Translations under genes and position numbers: made by a program
Source: Hemerocallis citrina
Taxonomy: Eukaryota > Streptophyta > Magnoliopsida > Asparagales > Asphodelaceae
Length of the DNA: 64,000 nt
Reading direction: 5' to 3'
Assembly: GCA_017893485.1 (NCBI GenBank)
Contig: CM030361.1
Span: 309,791,724-309,855,723 of the forward strand
The notes under the pieces: generated by a model
Databases searched by the model: none
What the model saw: only the letters and a program-made list of their open reading frames with translations
What the model was told of the DNA's origin: nothing
Part shown: piece after piece, positions 1 through 11,700 of the stretch
Numbering within the stretch: position 1 is the first letter of the stretch
Layout: each line of letters begins with the position of its first letter

Positions 1-86
1 TGCTGAGCGGGATCAGGAAGGACTTCTTGCTGGTCAGGGTTGGGCGCTCGGTTGGAGCCCCTAGATCTAACTTTGCGAGGCGGCAT
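1..86 (-). CDS. Gag N-terminus of a Tat-type Gypsy element (partial)
   Basis: The minus strand from an ATG at 84-86 encodes MPPRKVRSRGSNR and stays open to the window edge. The second Tat element in this window starts its gag with the nearly identical MPPKKVKSRGSNR (ATG at 40377-40379), which fixes both start and family. Gag forms the retrotransposon particle. Only about 28 codons are visible, with no stop or frameshift in them. The 5' LTR and primer site lie just upstream (159-767 and 138-155), so the rest of the element extends left of the window. Confidence 0.75.
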   Translation of the reverse strand, partial: MPPRKVRSRGSNRAPNPDQQEVLPDPAQ

Positions 87-137
87 GGTAGGAGAAAACC
101 TGTTCACCGGAAGGAGGAAAGGTCGCTATTCGTCAGT

Positions 138-155
138 TTCCCACAGACGGCGCCA
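138..155 (-). other. Primer binding site of the partial Tat element
   Basis: On the minus strand TGGCGCCGTCTGTGGGAA follows the LTR end after three bases. The same 18-mer is at 40432-40449 in the complete Tat element. The first eight bases match the complement of plant tRNA-Asp 3' ends, but the rest does not fit as I know that tRNA, so the primer is uncertain. Confidence 0.7.
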
Positions 156-158
156 AAC

Positions 159-767
159 TGTTGCTGCTAAATTCGGTGTGGGGGCAAACAGATGAATTTG
201 TGAGTTCTTGGGGAAACTGAATAGGAGAACCTGTATACCTGTTCCGTCGAACTCTGATCGTTGCTCCCACCGTGCACCTGCAAAAAGTGCGAGACACCGG
301 GGTTGTTCCCGGCGACGCACCCTCCGACGCTCAAGTCAGTAACCAGAATTGATTATGAAAGAGCGTTTAACTAGAGAAAGATTGATTACCTCTTAATGGA
401 GATGGGTGAGGGGTATTTATAGGCGTCTTAGGGACTGGTTTTAGGAATGTAATCCCCGTGATTAGATAAGGAATATTCCTCGTAGTCAGATAAGGCGTGT
501 AATCTGATAAGGTATATTCCCTGTAATCAGTTAAGGAATTTAATCCCTAATCCCCAGTGAAAAGATAGATGTGAATCATGGCCGTTGATTTAGATTTAAT
601 CAGGGACCTTGATTGTATCTTGTTGGACCGGGCGTGCAGCGGGTTGGAACCCGTGCCCAGTTGAGGCGGATCTGTTTGTTATGTGAAATTACCATCTTGC
701 CCCTGAGCTGTAGGATTCGTGCCCCATTTGGACGGTCTCGATTGAACCCCTGTTTTTGGCCACATCA
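159..767 (-). repeat. 5' LTR of the partial Tat-type Gypsy element
   Basis: 609-bp LTR, TG...CA on the minus strand. It is recognisably homologous along its length to the 591/592-bp LTRs at 30393-30983 and 40453-41044 (start block at 159-195, CACCGGGG block near 295, shared end near 740-767) but clearly diverged. A TATA-like stretch lies at 414-421 on the minus strand. The target duplication cannot be checked because the other end is outside the window. Confidence 0.8.
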
Positions 768-787
768 CTTTACGATCTAAATTATAT

Positions 788-1180
788 GGCTAAATATAAA
801 AAAAGTACACAAAGTTTTGGGCCAGTTTAAAAAAAGTACACTAAGATTTTTTTGTTAAAAAAAAAGGCACAATGTTTCAAAAAACTCCACTAGGTTAGTT
901 AGGGTTAGAGTTGGATTTGGGTAAGGTTTAAATAAATCACTTTCATCTTTCATTTGTGTTTAAAAAACCACATTCATCTTTTCTTTATGTTTAAAAAAAA
1001 TATCACTTAAATAATCAGATTTTAAATAAATCCCCCCGAACTAGCCCTAACCCTAACCCTAATCCTAACTAACCTAGTGAAATTTTTTAAAATATTGTAT
1101 TCTTTTTTCAAATAAAAAAAATCTTAGTGTACTTTTTTTAAATTGGCCCAAAATTTTATGTACTTTTTTATATTTAGCCC
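788..1180. mobile_element. Foldback MITE, MULE-like by 9-bp TSD
   Basis: The two halves are long imperfect inverted repeats of about 140 bp: left arm from GGCTAAATATAAAAAAAGTA, right arm its complement ending at 1179. Both are flanked by AAATTATAT (779-787 and 1181-1189), a 9-bp duplication typical of Mutator-like elements; one extra C at 1180 makes the right edge uncertain by a base. There is no coding capacity. The arms carry short CCCTAA/TTAGGG runs near 890-910 and 1045-1065. Confidence 0.75.
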
Positions 1181-1189
1181 AAATTATAT

Positions 1190-1603
1190 TAAAGATATTT
1201 GGTAAGAGAGAAGTGAAACAAAACTATTACAGCGTGAGCGCACTAGAAACGATATAATAATTAAATTAATTAACAGGGAATAATTAGCAACGAGTCAAAG
1301 AGTTATTAGGACTCAAAGGGGGTATTAACGTCATTTCAAGAAATAAAAAAAGAGCACACGTGTCAGTTGACCAGCGGAGACGTGCCGGCTCTGCGCCCGC
1401 GTGACAAGGGAGCTGTCGGTTGATACCCCGACAAGAATTTGTGGGCCCACGCACCATTCAAAGTCCGTAACTGCTTTCGAGCTAACAGGTTTGGAACGGA
1501 ACGGCGGAGCCTTTTTGTCTACGGTGGCCCCCAACATATATGAGTAGTGTAAATTATTTTTTGAAGTTAATACTATAGTGCTACATTGTAATTTATTTAT
1601 GTA
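1190..1603. other. Non-coding interval without a recognised gene
   Basis: Mostly AT-rich. A GC-richer patch at 1350-1530 includes a G-box-like CACACGTGTC, but no open frame resembles a protein family and no repeat structure is visible. Confidence 0.5.
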
Positions 1604-1913
1604 CTAGATTTGTCCGTGGTCACGTGTCTAGGACATGTTTTCGAAACGATATAGCATGTGAAAGTCTTGTAAACAGTAAAATTACAATTATGTAGCTCAA
1701 GTTTGAATAGTAAAATAATAATTAGTTGTAAATAAAAATCCATGTGTAAAATCCAACTTCTTAAAATTTTGAGTGTGGAAAATGATGAAATTTAACTATT
1801 AATGAGATATTTTCTATTTTCAATGTAACATGAGCAATAAAAGAATGCATAAAAAATCTGAAAAATTACAAACCTAAAATCTAAAAATATAAATTTTAAG
1901 TAAATAGAGAGAG

Positions 1914-1950
<37 letters not shown>

Positions 1951-2114
1951 AATAAATAAATAAATAAATGAGTTATTTTGGGGATTTGAATTTGAGTTTG
2001 GGGGAAAACTTTTGAGCGAGAAAATATATTTTGTGGGGTTAGAATTGAACCATTGATTTCAACTCTATTAAAGGAGAGGCACTTGATAGCTTTCTTTGTA
2101 TTTTATTATATAGA
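1604..2114 (-). mobile_element. Short non-autonomous Helitron
   Basis: On the minus strand the unit starts TCTATATAATAAAATAC after a host A (2115) and ends CTAG (1607-1604) before a host T, as Helitrons do between A and T without target duplication. An imperfect GTCC...GGAC hairpin (about 1611-1633) lies just before the CTAG. It has no coding sequence and includes GA and AAAT microsatellites. The weak hairpin is the main doubt. Confidence 0.55.
1919..1969. repeat. (GA)n and (AAAT)n microsatellites
   Basis: A run of about 14 GA dinucleotides (1919-1946) is followed directly by about six AATA tetranucleotides (1947-1969), inside the proposed Helitron. Confidence 0.95.
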
Positions 2115-2203
2115 TATATTAATTAGTAAATTATTAATTGGGCATAAACAGTTATACATACAATAGTTTGTGCGAATTTGATTCTGCGTACGAATCCAAT
2201 AAA

Positions 2204-3917
2204 CAGGGCCGGTCCTGAGTTATTTAAGGCCCTGGGCGAATTTTTTTTTTAGGCTCTTTATAGACACGCATGTATTTTATATATATTAATAAATTACAAT
2301 ATAACGGCGGGGGACACAAAAATAATACCCAGAAAAATAAAGATTACCTTTATTTTGCTTTATGACACCAAATGCTTCATATTTTTCATTAAGCATAGTG
2401 ACAGCGACTCTTGCACCTGCAAAAAAAATAAATAAATAAATAAAAATATAAAAAAATAAAAAAAATCACATCTCATCCAAAATATAAGGCCATGGCCTCA
2501 GGAATCAAGCTTATCATATAAGTAAGCTTCAAATTTCAGTTGGTCACTAAGTTTGCGTAACAATAAAATCAATCAACAATACTATTATTGGAGTGATTTC
2601 TACCCCAGTACCTCCTAAACCCACAAAAGAGATTCTCAATTCTATTAATTAAAAAAAATGACATGAGAGGGCTGAATTACCAGAGTAGTGCTAAGAAGAC
2701 CGACAACTCCTGCAGTCCTGCTAAGAAGACCGACAACTTCAACTACGCCTCTGATACCCGAGACACCATGACTACAACTCCTGCTAAGAAAAAAATTCTG
2801 TAAAAGAAACAAATGAAAATTCTCAACTGACAATTTGAAGAAGATCTAAAGATGCCGGAAGGGGAGAGAGGGAGAGAGTGAGTGAGAGAAAGAGAGAGAG
2901 AGAGAGGGAGAGAGAGAATTTGAAGAAGATGAAGAGGCTGGACAAAAAAAATGAAGAAATTGAAGTGACACTGAAAGAAAGAGAGAGATTACTAAATTGG
3001 GCCCTCCATTAAAAATTAATTACAAACCCATTGATTCATTATATTAATTATATGACCAGTAATTTATTATATTTTTAAAAAATTGGGCCCCTCCCCTGAA
3101 GTGGACTGTAACGCCCCTGCCCCTAGCTCAGATAATTTATACAATTTATAAGACAAATTAGATACTATGTAGTACAACTACCCACCACAGGCTGCCTTTC
3201 AAAAGACTATGTAGTACAACTGCCCACCACAGGCTGTCTCTCAAAAGGTGGTTAACTGGATTGGTGACTCTTGATCCTAGGCTATTATATTTATAATATT
3301 ATTTATTCTTGGGAATTAACGAGATGGGACTAGCACGGGCATGCACAATCTAGTGCAGGATCTCTTGAATCACCGCAGCCAACCCACCGCCCGACTATAA
3401 GACATGCCCCACACTCGGTGTCGAAAGTCGGCTCTGATACCATTTGTAATGCCCTTGCCCCTAGCTCAGACAATTTATACAATTTATAAGACAAATTAGA
3501 TACTATGTAGTACAACTGCCCACCACAGACTGCCTCTCAAAAGGTGGTTAACCGGATTGGTGACTCTTGATCATAGGCTATTATATTTATATTATTATTT
3601 ATTCTTGGGAATTAATGATATGGGACTATCTTCTCTCCTCATATTCATTTATTCACTGTCTGTTACCTTTTACTGAAATCAAATGAAGGTGGGGCTCTCC
3701 ACAAACTGCCACGTCAACCGTGGCCCTTTTGACGAAGTCAAAGCACAACAAATGTGCTAATACACTTCACACCGTGGGCCCCCATACCTCATTCACAATT
3801 CCATTTATATACCATCAGCCCATAAATTTATATATAACTATATATGCCAACATACTATATAGTATACTTTTGAAAACTACGGGGTGTTACATGGGCCCTG
3901 GGCCAGGGCCGGCCCTG
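2204..3917. mobile_element. Non-autonomous hAT element with nested LTR remnant
   Basis: Terminal inverted repeats CAGGGCCGGTCCTG (2204-2217) and complement of CAGGGCCGGCCCTG (3904-3917), flanked by the perfect 8-bp duplication CCAATAAA (2196-2203 and 3918-3925), place it in the hAT superfamily. It encodes no transposase; the small frames inside match nothing. Purine-rich GA tracts occur at 2860-2920. About 785 bp of the 1714 bp is a later LTR-element insertion at 3107-3891. A shorter element with related termini is at 16570-16737. Confidence 0.85.
3107..3891 (-). mobile_element. Collapsed LTR element inside the hAT element
   Basis: Read on the minus strand, a 447-bp LTR (3891 to 3445, TGTAACACCCCG...GCATTACA) is followed by a tRNA-iMet primer site (TGGTATCAGAGC, complement of 3431-3442), about 115 bp of internal DNA, then a second LTR copy that lacks its U3 half (3107-3328). 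The partial LTR has an internal 43-bp tandem duplication. Flanks TGGAC (3102-3106) and TGGGC (3892-3896) look like a TSD with one mismatch. It has lost all coding sequence, most simply by recombination between LTR and internal DNA. Confidence 0.7.
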
Positions 3918-3925
3918 CCAATAAA

Positions 3926-4291
3926 TCAACCGAATTATTCGGTGCAGCTAAAAGCCTTTCTCAAATTGATATTTTGAGTTTTTCTTTAATGATCTAATGT
4001 GACTGCGAATTTGAAATTTTGCGAACTAAATCCTAAGTAAAAAATCGTCGTACTATGAGTATTGGTAAGAATAATAATTTGATATAGGAAACGTCATAAG
4101 ATGCAAATATACATATATCACTAATTATATGCAACAAATTTAACATATGTAGAATATATCTTATATGATAAAACACATGACTAGTATTGTTTTCAAGTGT
4201 TGCCAGGACTAAGTGACAATCATGCTTTCTATCAAGCAAGAGATCGATTCCTAATTGCTCATACCAGACAAAGGTACGAGTGTGTTGCTAC
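3926..4291. other. AT-rich interval without recognised features
   Basis: Nothing identifiable. The short open frames on both strands are AT-biased, have no start context and resemble no family. Confidence 0.5.
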
Positions 4292-4947
4292 TATTAGAAT
4301 TGTGGCTCGAATAATAGTCTCACTTAAAAAAATAAAGAGATGATTGAATTGTTCAATTAGTTTAGATTTAGACTTCAATATGGAGATTTCTCTTTTAGGT
4401 CATATAGGGCTTTAGGCTAATTTATCAAATATCCATCTTGACTAGCAGGCCAAAGTTGGTGGGACCCCAGTCGCTACAAGTGGTAACGGAGCCTAAGGTG
4501 AACATTCTTAGGTCGTGTGGGATGTTAAAATCGAGTTATCCTGTCAAGTCAATTGTTGCAGGAAGACATGTTCATACTATGTCAATAAGGTGATTGACGG
4601 AAAGCATATATGTCGAGTCAACAAATAGGCAGATGCATGCTCTTGCCGATTCAATAAGGTGATTGATAGAATGCAAATGTATTGAGTCAAGATGGAGGAT
4701 GATCAACGTTCTATATGGTGTAGGGTCTGTAAGCTCTTATTCGAGCCAAGGAGGAGATTATTAGGGTTGTGGCTCGAATAATAGTCCCACATGTAATAAA
4801 TAAAGAGACGATTGGATGGTTAAATTAATTTAGACCCTATACTTCAATATAGAATTTTTCTTTTGGGTCATATAAGATTTTGGACTAATTTACAAAATAT
4901 TTATCTTGACTAGTGGACCAAAGTTGGTGGGCCTCTAGTCTCTACAA
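4292..4947 (+). mobile_element. TRIM (miniature LTR retrotransposon)
   Basis: Two direct repeats of about 188 bp (4292-4478 and 4759-4947), each running from TTAG(G/A)(G/A)TTGTGGCTCG to CTACA, enclose only about 280 bp. A tRNA-Met-like primer site TGGTAACGGAGCC (4481-4493) follows the first repeat and a polypurine tract AAGGAGGAGATTA (4748-4760) precedes the second. LTR, PBS, PPT and LTR with no gag or pol is the definition of a TRIM. No clean target duplication is visible because a Copia LTR begins five bases after it. Confidence 0.8.
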
Positions 4948-4951
4948 GAAT

Positions 4952-5652
4952 GGTTGAGTTTATATGCCTTGCATATTATATTCGATGTGAAGAATAGATG
5001 ATGAAGCGAAAAGAGGAATCAAATCGATTGGAAGCGATTGAAAGTAAGAGGCAGCAAAGCAGCAGGCTGGGAGCCAATTGGCAGTTGACTGCACATTGGG
5101 CAGTCGACTCCTTGTAATGCTCTGGAATGACATTTTTAAATTGCGATCGGCTGCCACTTTGGGCAGTTGACTGTGTCGCGGCTATTTGCAATTTGGGTTC
5201 GGTTCGAGTTTTGGGGATTCAATTGAAGTCCGACTTATTCTCCATGTTAGATCAAATAGCTCTCATTGTATGGTTATCTCTTCAGAAATATCGGATGGTT
5301 ATTGTATCAAGAAAAGCAAATTAGGGTTTCTCTAGATCTCGATATAATCAATGTAACAGCTCAAAGAACAATATAATTCTATTGAGCGCCGAAAAAAAGT
5401 ACTTCATCTGAGAGGTGAGTGAAGTCTTCATTATAAACAACAAGTATTTCCAGTTAAGATGGTGGTGAGAGTTGCAACTTTTGTATTTTCTCTAATTGAA
5501 CAATATCTTGGTTTTTCTCCTCGAATTAGGGCTTGCCCAAACCAGGACAAATATTGTGTACTTTGTGTGTGTGGTGTGATTTATTATTTTCTTGGTAGTT
5601 TGTATTGAACGTGTTGAAAACTTAATAAGAAGTGGCACATATATCCTAAGAA
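4952..5652 (+). repeat. 5' LTR (subfamily X) of the outer Copia element
   Basis: It aligns over its whole length with the reverse complement of 24050-24712, including blocks near 5062-5095 (GGCAGCAAAGCAGCAGG) and 5505-5560 (CTTGCCCAAAC). Its first bases are diverged from the TGTTGGGATTGTGTC start of relatives. It contains CAGTTGACTG and CAGTCGACTC near 5083-5110. A tRNA-iMet primer site follows one base after its end. Confidence 0.75.
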
Positions 5653-5701
5653 GTGGTATCAGAGCATCAGGTTCGTTGGTTGATTCGAGTTTCTTGGAGA
5701 A

Positions 5702-6051
5702 TATGATAGATCATAGTGGGAAGATCAAGCAGTTTGACCGTAAGATCAACTTTGTATCTGAAAGGTGGACATGTATGACATATTGGTTCAAAAGGACTTA
5801 AATATTACCTTAGATGGAGATCAAAACAAGCCAACTGACATGAAGCAGGAGAAGTGAGATGAGCTTTGTTTGAAGGCCTTTAGTTTAATCCAACTGCAAT
5901 TGACGGACGAAATCAAGTGTGATTTCCTTGATGAGACAATGTGGCGAGTCAATGGGCGATACTCAAAACTGACTACTCGGGATCATCGTTGTTGGATCGG
6001 ATATACTGCAAAAGGAAGATGTTTCATTTCTCAATGAAGGAAGGTACTCAT
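5702..6051 (+). pseudogene. Copia gag fragment, 5' part (outer element)
   Basis: The reading frame from ATG 5703 encodes KIKQFDRKINFVSE, like gag starts of the other Copia copies here (KIKQFDEKINFNLCK at 6870-6915), then breaks after TYWFKRT. From 5940 the DNA aligns with 7085-7195 (Leu-rich segment around SSLLDR). The frame is disrupted by stops and indels. The fragment ends exactly at the CTCAT duplication caused by insertion of the inner Copia element and resumes at 12575. Confidence 0.7.
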
Positions 6052-6811
6052 TTTTAGGAATGTGTCTAGAATACTCGTGGTTCAAATTAGAAGAAGGTAA
6101 GATGAAGAACGAAGGTCGAAGCGTCAAAGAGAATAGGAGGGAAAAACCGCAACAGTAAGGTGAATCCAGAGTTGCAGTCGAACTGTCCTGAGGGAAGGTC
6201 AACCGCACCCCCAACCGAACACTCGACCGCACACCTGACCACAATTGTACAAGGTTTGGCCAAGAGGAGGACGGTCGACCAGTCTTGTTGGACGGTCGAC
6301 GCCCATGACACTGTATATTGTCTGGATCTCGATTTGTTAGGTCGTTTCAGCCCAATCTTCAACTCCAAGTCAGATCTTACTGCTCATATTCAATTACTTC
6401 TTCTACATGTTATATTTGACGGCTGAGAATCAAGATTAAACCCATGGTTCTCTCTATTCTTCTACATATATATTGTAAACTTCTCCAATATGAGAGTAGA
6501 TTACATCATTGATATTTTCTCCATTGCAAAGAAAGGCTTGAGATAGAGATAGTTCTTGGTGACTGAGTTTAATTCCTTATATTGAGTGAATCATTAACTC
6601 CTTGTAATTTCTTCTAGTTCAATATAAAATCTCCCAATATTTTTTCCCAGGTTAAGTAAAAACTAACTGGGATAAATCCTCGTTGTGTTTGTGTTGGATT
6701 GATGGATCTACATGCTTACTTAATTGATTCTTCTCATCTACTTCAACTTTCTTATTGCTCTATTTAGTTCCGCTGTGACACCAAGCATTTTTTGATACCC
6801 CAATCCTAACA
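6052..6811 (+). repeat. 5' LTR of the inner Copia element
   Basis: 760 bp; starts TTTTAGGAATGTG (decayed from TGTTAGGA, the form kept in the 3' LTR) and ends TCCTAACA. It contains GGTCGAC motifs at 6273-6302 and ends two bases before the primer site TGGTATCAGAGC (6814-6825). Confidence 0.85.
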
Positions 6812-6842
6812 ACTGGTATCAGAGCTTCAGATTGTTGAGTAC

Positions 6843-8033
6843 TTGGTTAAGATGATAGGTCACAATCTTTTGAAGATCAAACAATTCGATGAAAAGATCA
6901 ATTTCAATCTTTGCAAAGTTGACATGTATGATGCCCTTGTTCAAGAACATTTGCAGTTAGTCATTAAGAAGAAAGAAAAGCCATCCGATATAAAAGAGGA
7001 TGTTTGGGAAGATAATCGTGAAGACATAAGTCTAATCTGACTATCATTTGGAATGAGTTCAGGTGCAGATTTTTTGAAGAAACTGACGCAGCGAGTTTGT
7101 GGGAAAATCTAGCTGACTACTCTGGTTCGTCGTTATTAGATCGGTTGCATTGGAAGATGAAGTTATTTCATTTGTCAAAGAAGGAAGGTACCGATCTCCA
7201 AGACCATATTATAGAGTTTAATAAGGTATTATTTGAACTTCAGACGATCAACGCTGATGTGTGTGAAGAAGATAAAGCTTTCAACTTGATATATTCACTG
7301 TCGAATTCGTATGAGCTATTTATTACTACATGCAACACGGTAGATCTGCCAAGGAGATTATTTTTGTAGATGATGTAATCAAAGCATTGAAGGAAAATCA
7401 ACTTAGGGAGGAGACCAATAAATCATCGTCTACTTCAAGTTGTCTAGCAGTGGAAGGTCCTTCAGGGGAAAGAAAAATTGCTATGCAAAAGGATTCGATT
7501 CGTTGCCATTATTGTAAGAGGTCTGGGCATATCCAGAAAGATAGTTAGAAATTGTAGAATCAGGAGAGCGTTAAGAATGAGAATTCAGCCGCTAATGTTG
7601 TTAGTGCCTTTGTTCAGGTGATTCATGTCCTTTTGTTTCAATTTTTTTAGAAGTGTATTCTAGTTGGTTTCTCAACTTAGGAAATTCTTCTCATATTTGC
7701 TTCGAGAGGGAATTGTTTTCCACTAATAAGTCTACTACAGGGCATTGTGTGGGAACGAGAACTAGAAAAATTTGTGTAGTAGTAGGTGATGGGATAGTTG
7801 AGTTAAAGATGCCAGGTCTAAACATATTCGCTCTAAGGAAAGTTTTGTATATTCCTCTGTTGAAACAGAATCTAACTTCCTTGGGAACTCTTGATGCACG
7901 GGATTGTAGGTACACAACTCGAGGTGGAGTTCTGTCTATTTTTCAAGGTCGTCGAAAGGTGTTTAGAGGTATGAGAATGGTTGGTCCAAGTCAAAATAAT
8001 CTCTACAAACTTTGGAAAATCCAAAATACTTGA
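6843..8033 (+). pseudogene. Copia gag-protease remnant (inner element)
   Basis: Successive broken frames give a gag start (KIKQFDEKINFNLCK, about 6870-6915), a UBN2-type gag body (7097-7369: LHWKMKLFHLSKKEG), a zinc knuckle missing its last Cys (CHYCKRSGHIQKDS, about 7500-7545), and a protease domain (7653-8033) with the usual GAG-pre-integrase-like tail (RKVLYIPLLKQNLTSLGTL). The protease active site, normally an Asp-Ser-Gly triad, reads LGNSS, so it cannot be catalytic. A stop at 7038-7040 and frame changes near 7040-7100 and 7370 break gag. Downstream, 8034-8366 is non-coding: integrase, RT and RNase H are absent and the polypurine tract follows directly. Confidence 0.8.
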
Positions 8034-8772
8034 CCAAGTGTTTGTTCTTTTCCCGTTATTCCTACAAATTCATCTAGTCTGCCGCAACTAGCACCATCAA
8101 TTCGAGACCAAGATGTTCAAATATTGTCGCGAGGTGGAGAGTACCTCGAGTAGGTGGAGTTTGTGCGGAGGTTGAAAACTCCGTGATAACGCCTATTGAG
8201 ATGTGCCCTTGAGAGGGTATTCTGATCGTTGAGTTTTGGCAATGATTTGTTCAACTAGAAGAAAAGGCTATTGTTCTAAGTATTTTTGCAAGTAGAGTTT
8301 TAGTAGAGTTTGGAGATGAATAATCACATCATGTGATAGCACACTTATGCAATCAAAGGTGGAGATTGTTAGGAATGTGTCTTGAATACTCGTGGTTCAG
8401 ATTAGAAGAAGGTAAGATGAAGCACAAATGTCGAAACGTTGAAGGGAATAGAAGGTAAAACAGCAGCAGAAAGGTGCAGGCAGAGAGTCGACTGTCCTGG
8501 GAGAAGGTCGACCCTGCCCCCGACTGCACACCCGGCCGCAATTGTACAGGGGTTTGACCGAGTGGAGGATGGCTGACCGGTCTTGTTGGACGGTCAACCG
8601 TCTGCAGCGCTGTATATTTTCTGGGTCTCGATTTGTTAGGTTGTTTCAGCCCAATCTTCAACTCCAAGTCATATCTTATAGCTCCTATTCAGTTATTTCT
8701 TTTGCATGTCATATTGGACGACTGAAAATCAAGATTAAACCTAAGGTTCTCTCTATTCTTCTATATATATTG

Positions 8773-11700
8773 TGTAATACCCCGAATTCCAAATAAGACC
8801 GAATTCGAGATTTTCACAAGATCTTTACACTCAGAGTTCTATACACTGTTGTTTACACAGCGGAAGAATAAAAGATTACAACATTGAAAACAAAATACAA
8901 CTTATACAATATTATCAAAGTGAGTCATCGATTGCATCATAATATCTTTATTCCTTCATGAATAGTCCATTATCTGCATATTAAGCTGTAGGCACGTCAG
9001 TCACTTACAACTGACGAAAATGCTATACTCGGCTATCCTCTTTATGCCGTACATATAGCGATCTCATTATTTTAACAAAATCACAAGAGTTGAATGAACA
9101 ATAAAGTGTTAAATTGTGACTACGCTAAACATGTAAATGTATGCTATGTCTTAATGCCTAATGCACATATTTTATACTAGGATGATACTAATGCACACTT
9201 GTTCCGATTCTATGCATCCCATACTACATAGGTTCGAGGAAAAGCGCCTACGTACTCCACAATAAAGGGCTCGATCCCTCGCCATGATAACTACCCAGTA
9301 ACGAAGCAACGTTTAGATCCACAAATATGGACCCCAGCCACGGAGATCCACTGCTGACTGTTATAACAGGTCCCTCATCGTGCGAATCATCCCGCAAGTG
9401 CCCTTTTAGCCCGGTACTTGTATATATATATAGGAGTATGGCAAACCCTCCGCCTGACTATGCTAAGTCCCAGATAAGGCCCACCTCCTATAGGGCAACC
9501 ATAGTCACGGAGATCCACCGCCGACTGGGTCTATAGCCATGGAGATCCACCGCCGACTATATAGAAGCAACCCACTTACGTTTGCCCAGGTTTACTACAT
9601 TTTCACTTATGTGTCTAATTATTGAGTTCAAGACATGAATGAGTTATCATCCCTAGAATTAGTTTTACTTCCTACCGGACTTATTCACAAAATACGAGAT
9701 CACTCCATGGCAAATCTCAAAATCATATCCCAAATCTTTTCTTTCAATAGTGCCGGTATCCGAGGTCTTACTAACTCTCAAATCATAATTTTTTATGTAC
9801 AAGAATCATGGGTACACATACCATTTAGTAAACATGTCTTAAACCTAGATATTTTCATATTTCAACTCATTCACAAAAAAAAAAAAATAGTCTTGTCATC
9901 ATTCATGATCTAGGTGTTTATTCATATTCTTTTTTAATCGATTATTACTGTCAAGTACACAAATTTCACCACATGAATTGTTATAACAAATGTAATCTAT
10001 CACAACGTTTCATTTCACTAAATTCTTAAATAAGATACAAGTGTAATTTTTTTTAAGGATCACTTCACAAAATGCTATAGTTCTATTCTCAAAGTTTTTC
10101 ATTTCTTTTTATACTAAAAAATATTCAAGAAGGACTATCCCTCAATATTATCCATTCCATTTCATATTCATAATCAATTTTAATTAAATTCCCTTTAAAA
10201 AATTTTAATCTGTTGGATGAAGAAGAAAAACCAAAAAAATAAAAATAAAATGAGGGGCCTGGATTCGAACCCACTACCTGCCGGCAACAACAGCCGGCGC
10301 CCAGAACCCAATCCCGCTAGCCATGAAGTCAACTAAGACTTTGTGTCAATTTCTTAAGCCGAAATCCTTTTAAATCAATCTTCAGTTTTCAAAATTAAAA
10401 AAAAAAACAAAAGTGAACGTGACTATCAAGTTTCGAACCTAGGATCTCTTTCAACAATACTCTATATTGCAGTGGCTAACTAGTAAGTCCAAGTGTATTT
10501 TCTGTTTAGAAAATGTACTAATGTACTTTTGTTCAATTATTCAGAAAGTGTTTCTTTTTCCATAAATCTTGTTTATTCAAAAGATCAAAATCTTTCTAAT
10601 AACTTTGAAATAAACTTGTTTTGATATTAGATTTTAAAAATAGAAATCAACAAATCTTCAAATTCATTAAAAATACTATTTCCACTCATTTAAATAATTC
10701 TCTTTCTCATTTTTCACATAGACTTAGGTTTTTCTTTAAAACTTAAATTTACAAAAAAAGAAAACCAGTGTCATGACAAATAGTTGTGTTCTTACTTTTA
10801 CACAAATTACTCTTTTAAAACAATACTAGTGTATCACTTGAACATGCGAATTTCACAAGAATACTCTTTCATGCAATAGTTTATATTCTTTTCAATTAGG
10901 ACATACATATGTCGACACATTACAAAACACCAACTAAGTTTACTTTCTTTCTTCTTTCTTAGTTATCTAGGCATGATGTGGTCAACAATGTCATAAACAC
11001 CCAAATGTTGCAAACATACTACCATGGTTTATAACATAAAAGAATTCTTTTAATTAGCATGGTATCCTTTTTCTACTTAATCAACAAAATACTAGCATGA
11101 ACTTTACAATTTTTTCATAAAAATTCTTCTCATATTACTCATTTTAGCATGCATATCCTACATTAGAAAATAACAAAATCACCCACCTGAATTGAAGATT
11201 GAACAAATGAAGAGAAGGATGGAACACTACTTCTAGCTCCAAAGCAACTCCTAGCTCCTAGCAAGGCTTCTCCTCCTAGCAAGAGCTCCCTCTCCTAGCA
11301 ATGACTTCTTTTCTTTCTTTCTTTCTTTTGATTTTGATAATGTTTTTGGTGCCAAAGAAAAGTAGGAAATGAGGCTCTATTTATAGGGTATGGTTAGGGT
11401 CTATTATGCATAATTTTACACCTAATAACTCTCTATATTAATTCTTACAACTCTTCATGTTCTAAACTTCTAAAACCTACAACTCTTCATCTCCCCACTC
11501 TTCACAAACTCAACCCCCTAACCCTTCTTCTCCCCCTCTAAAAAACTGGCCACCCCTAGCCCCAAAACCGGTCCAAATACATTTGTGTGTGCATGCACAC
11601 ATGCACAAACAAATATGAATACATTTCTATAATTCTAAATGTGTACAAAAGTTGTAACTTGTCATGTATTAGTCCAAGCTCAACTAAAAATGTGATTTTA

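Noticed and set aside
1331..1537. 68-codon minus-strand frame in a GC-richer patch
   Set aside because: No family resemblance and no splice or promoter evidence.
3720..3977. 85-codon plus-strand frame
   Set aside because: Crosses the LTR remnant, the hAT terminal repeat and flanking DNA, so it cannot be a conserved gene.
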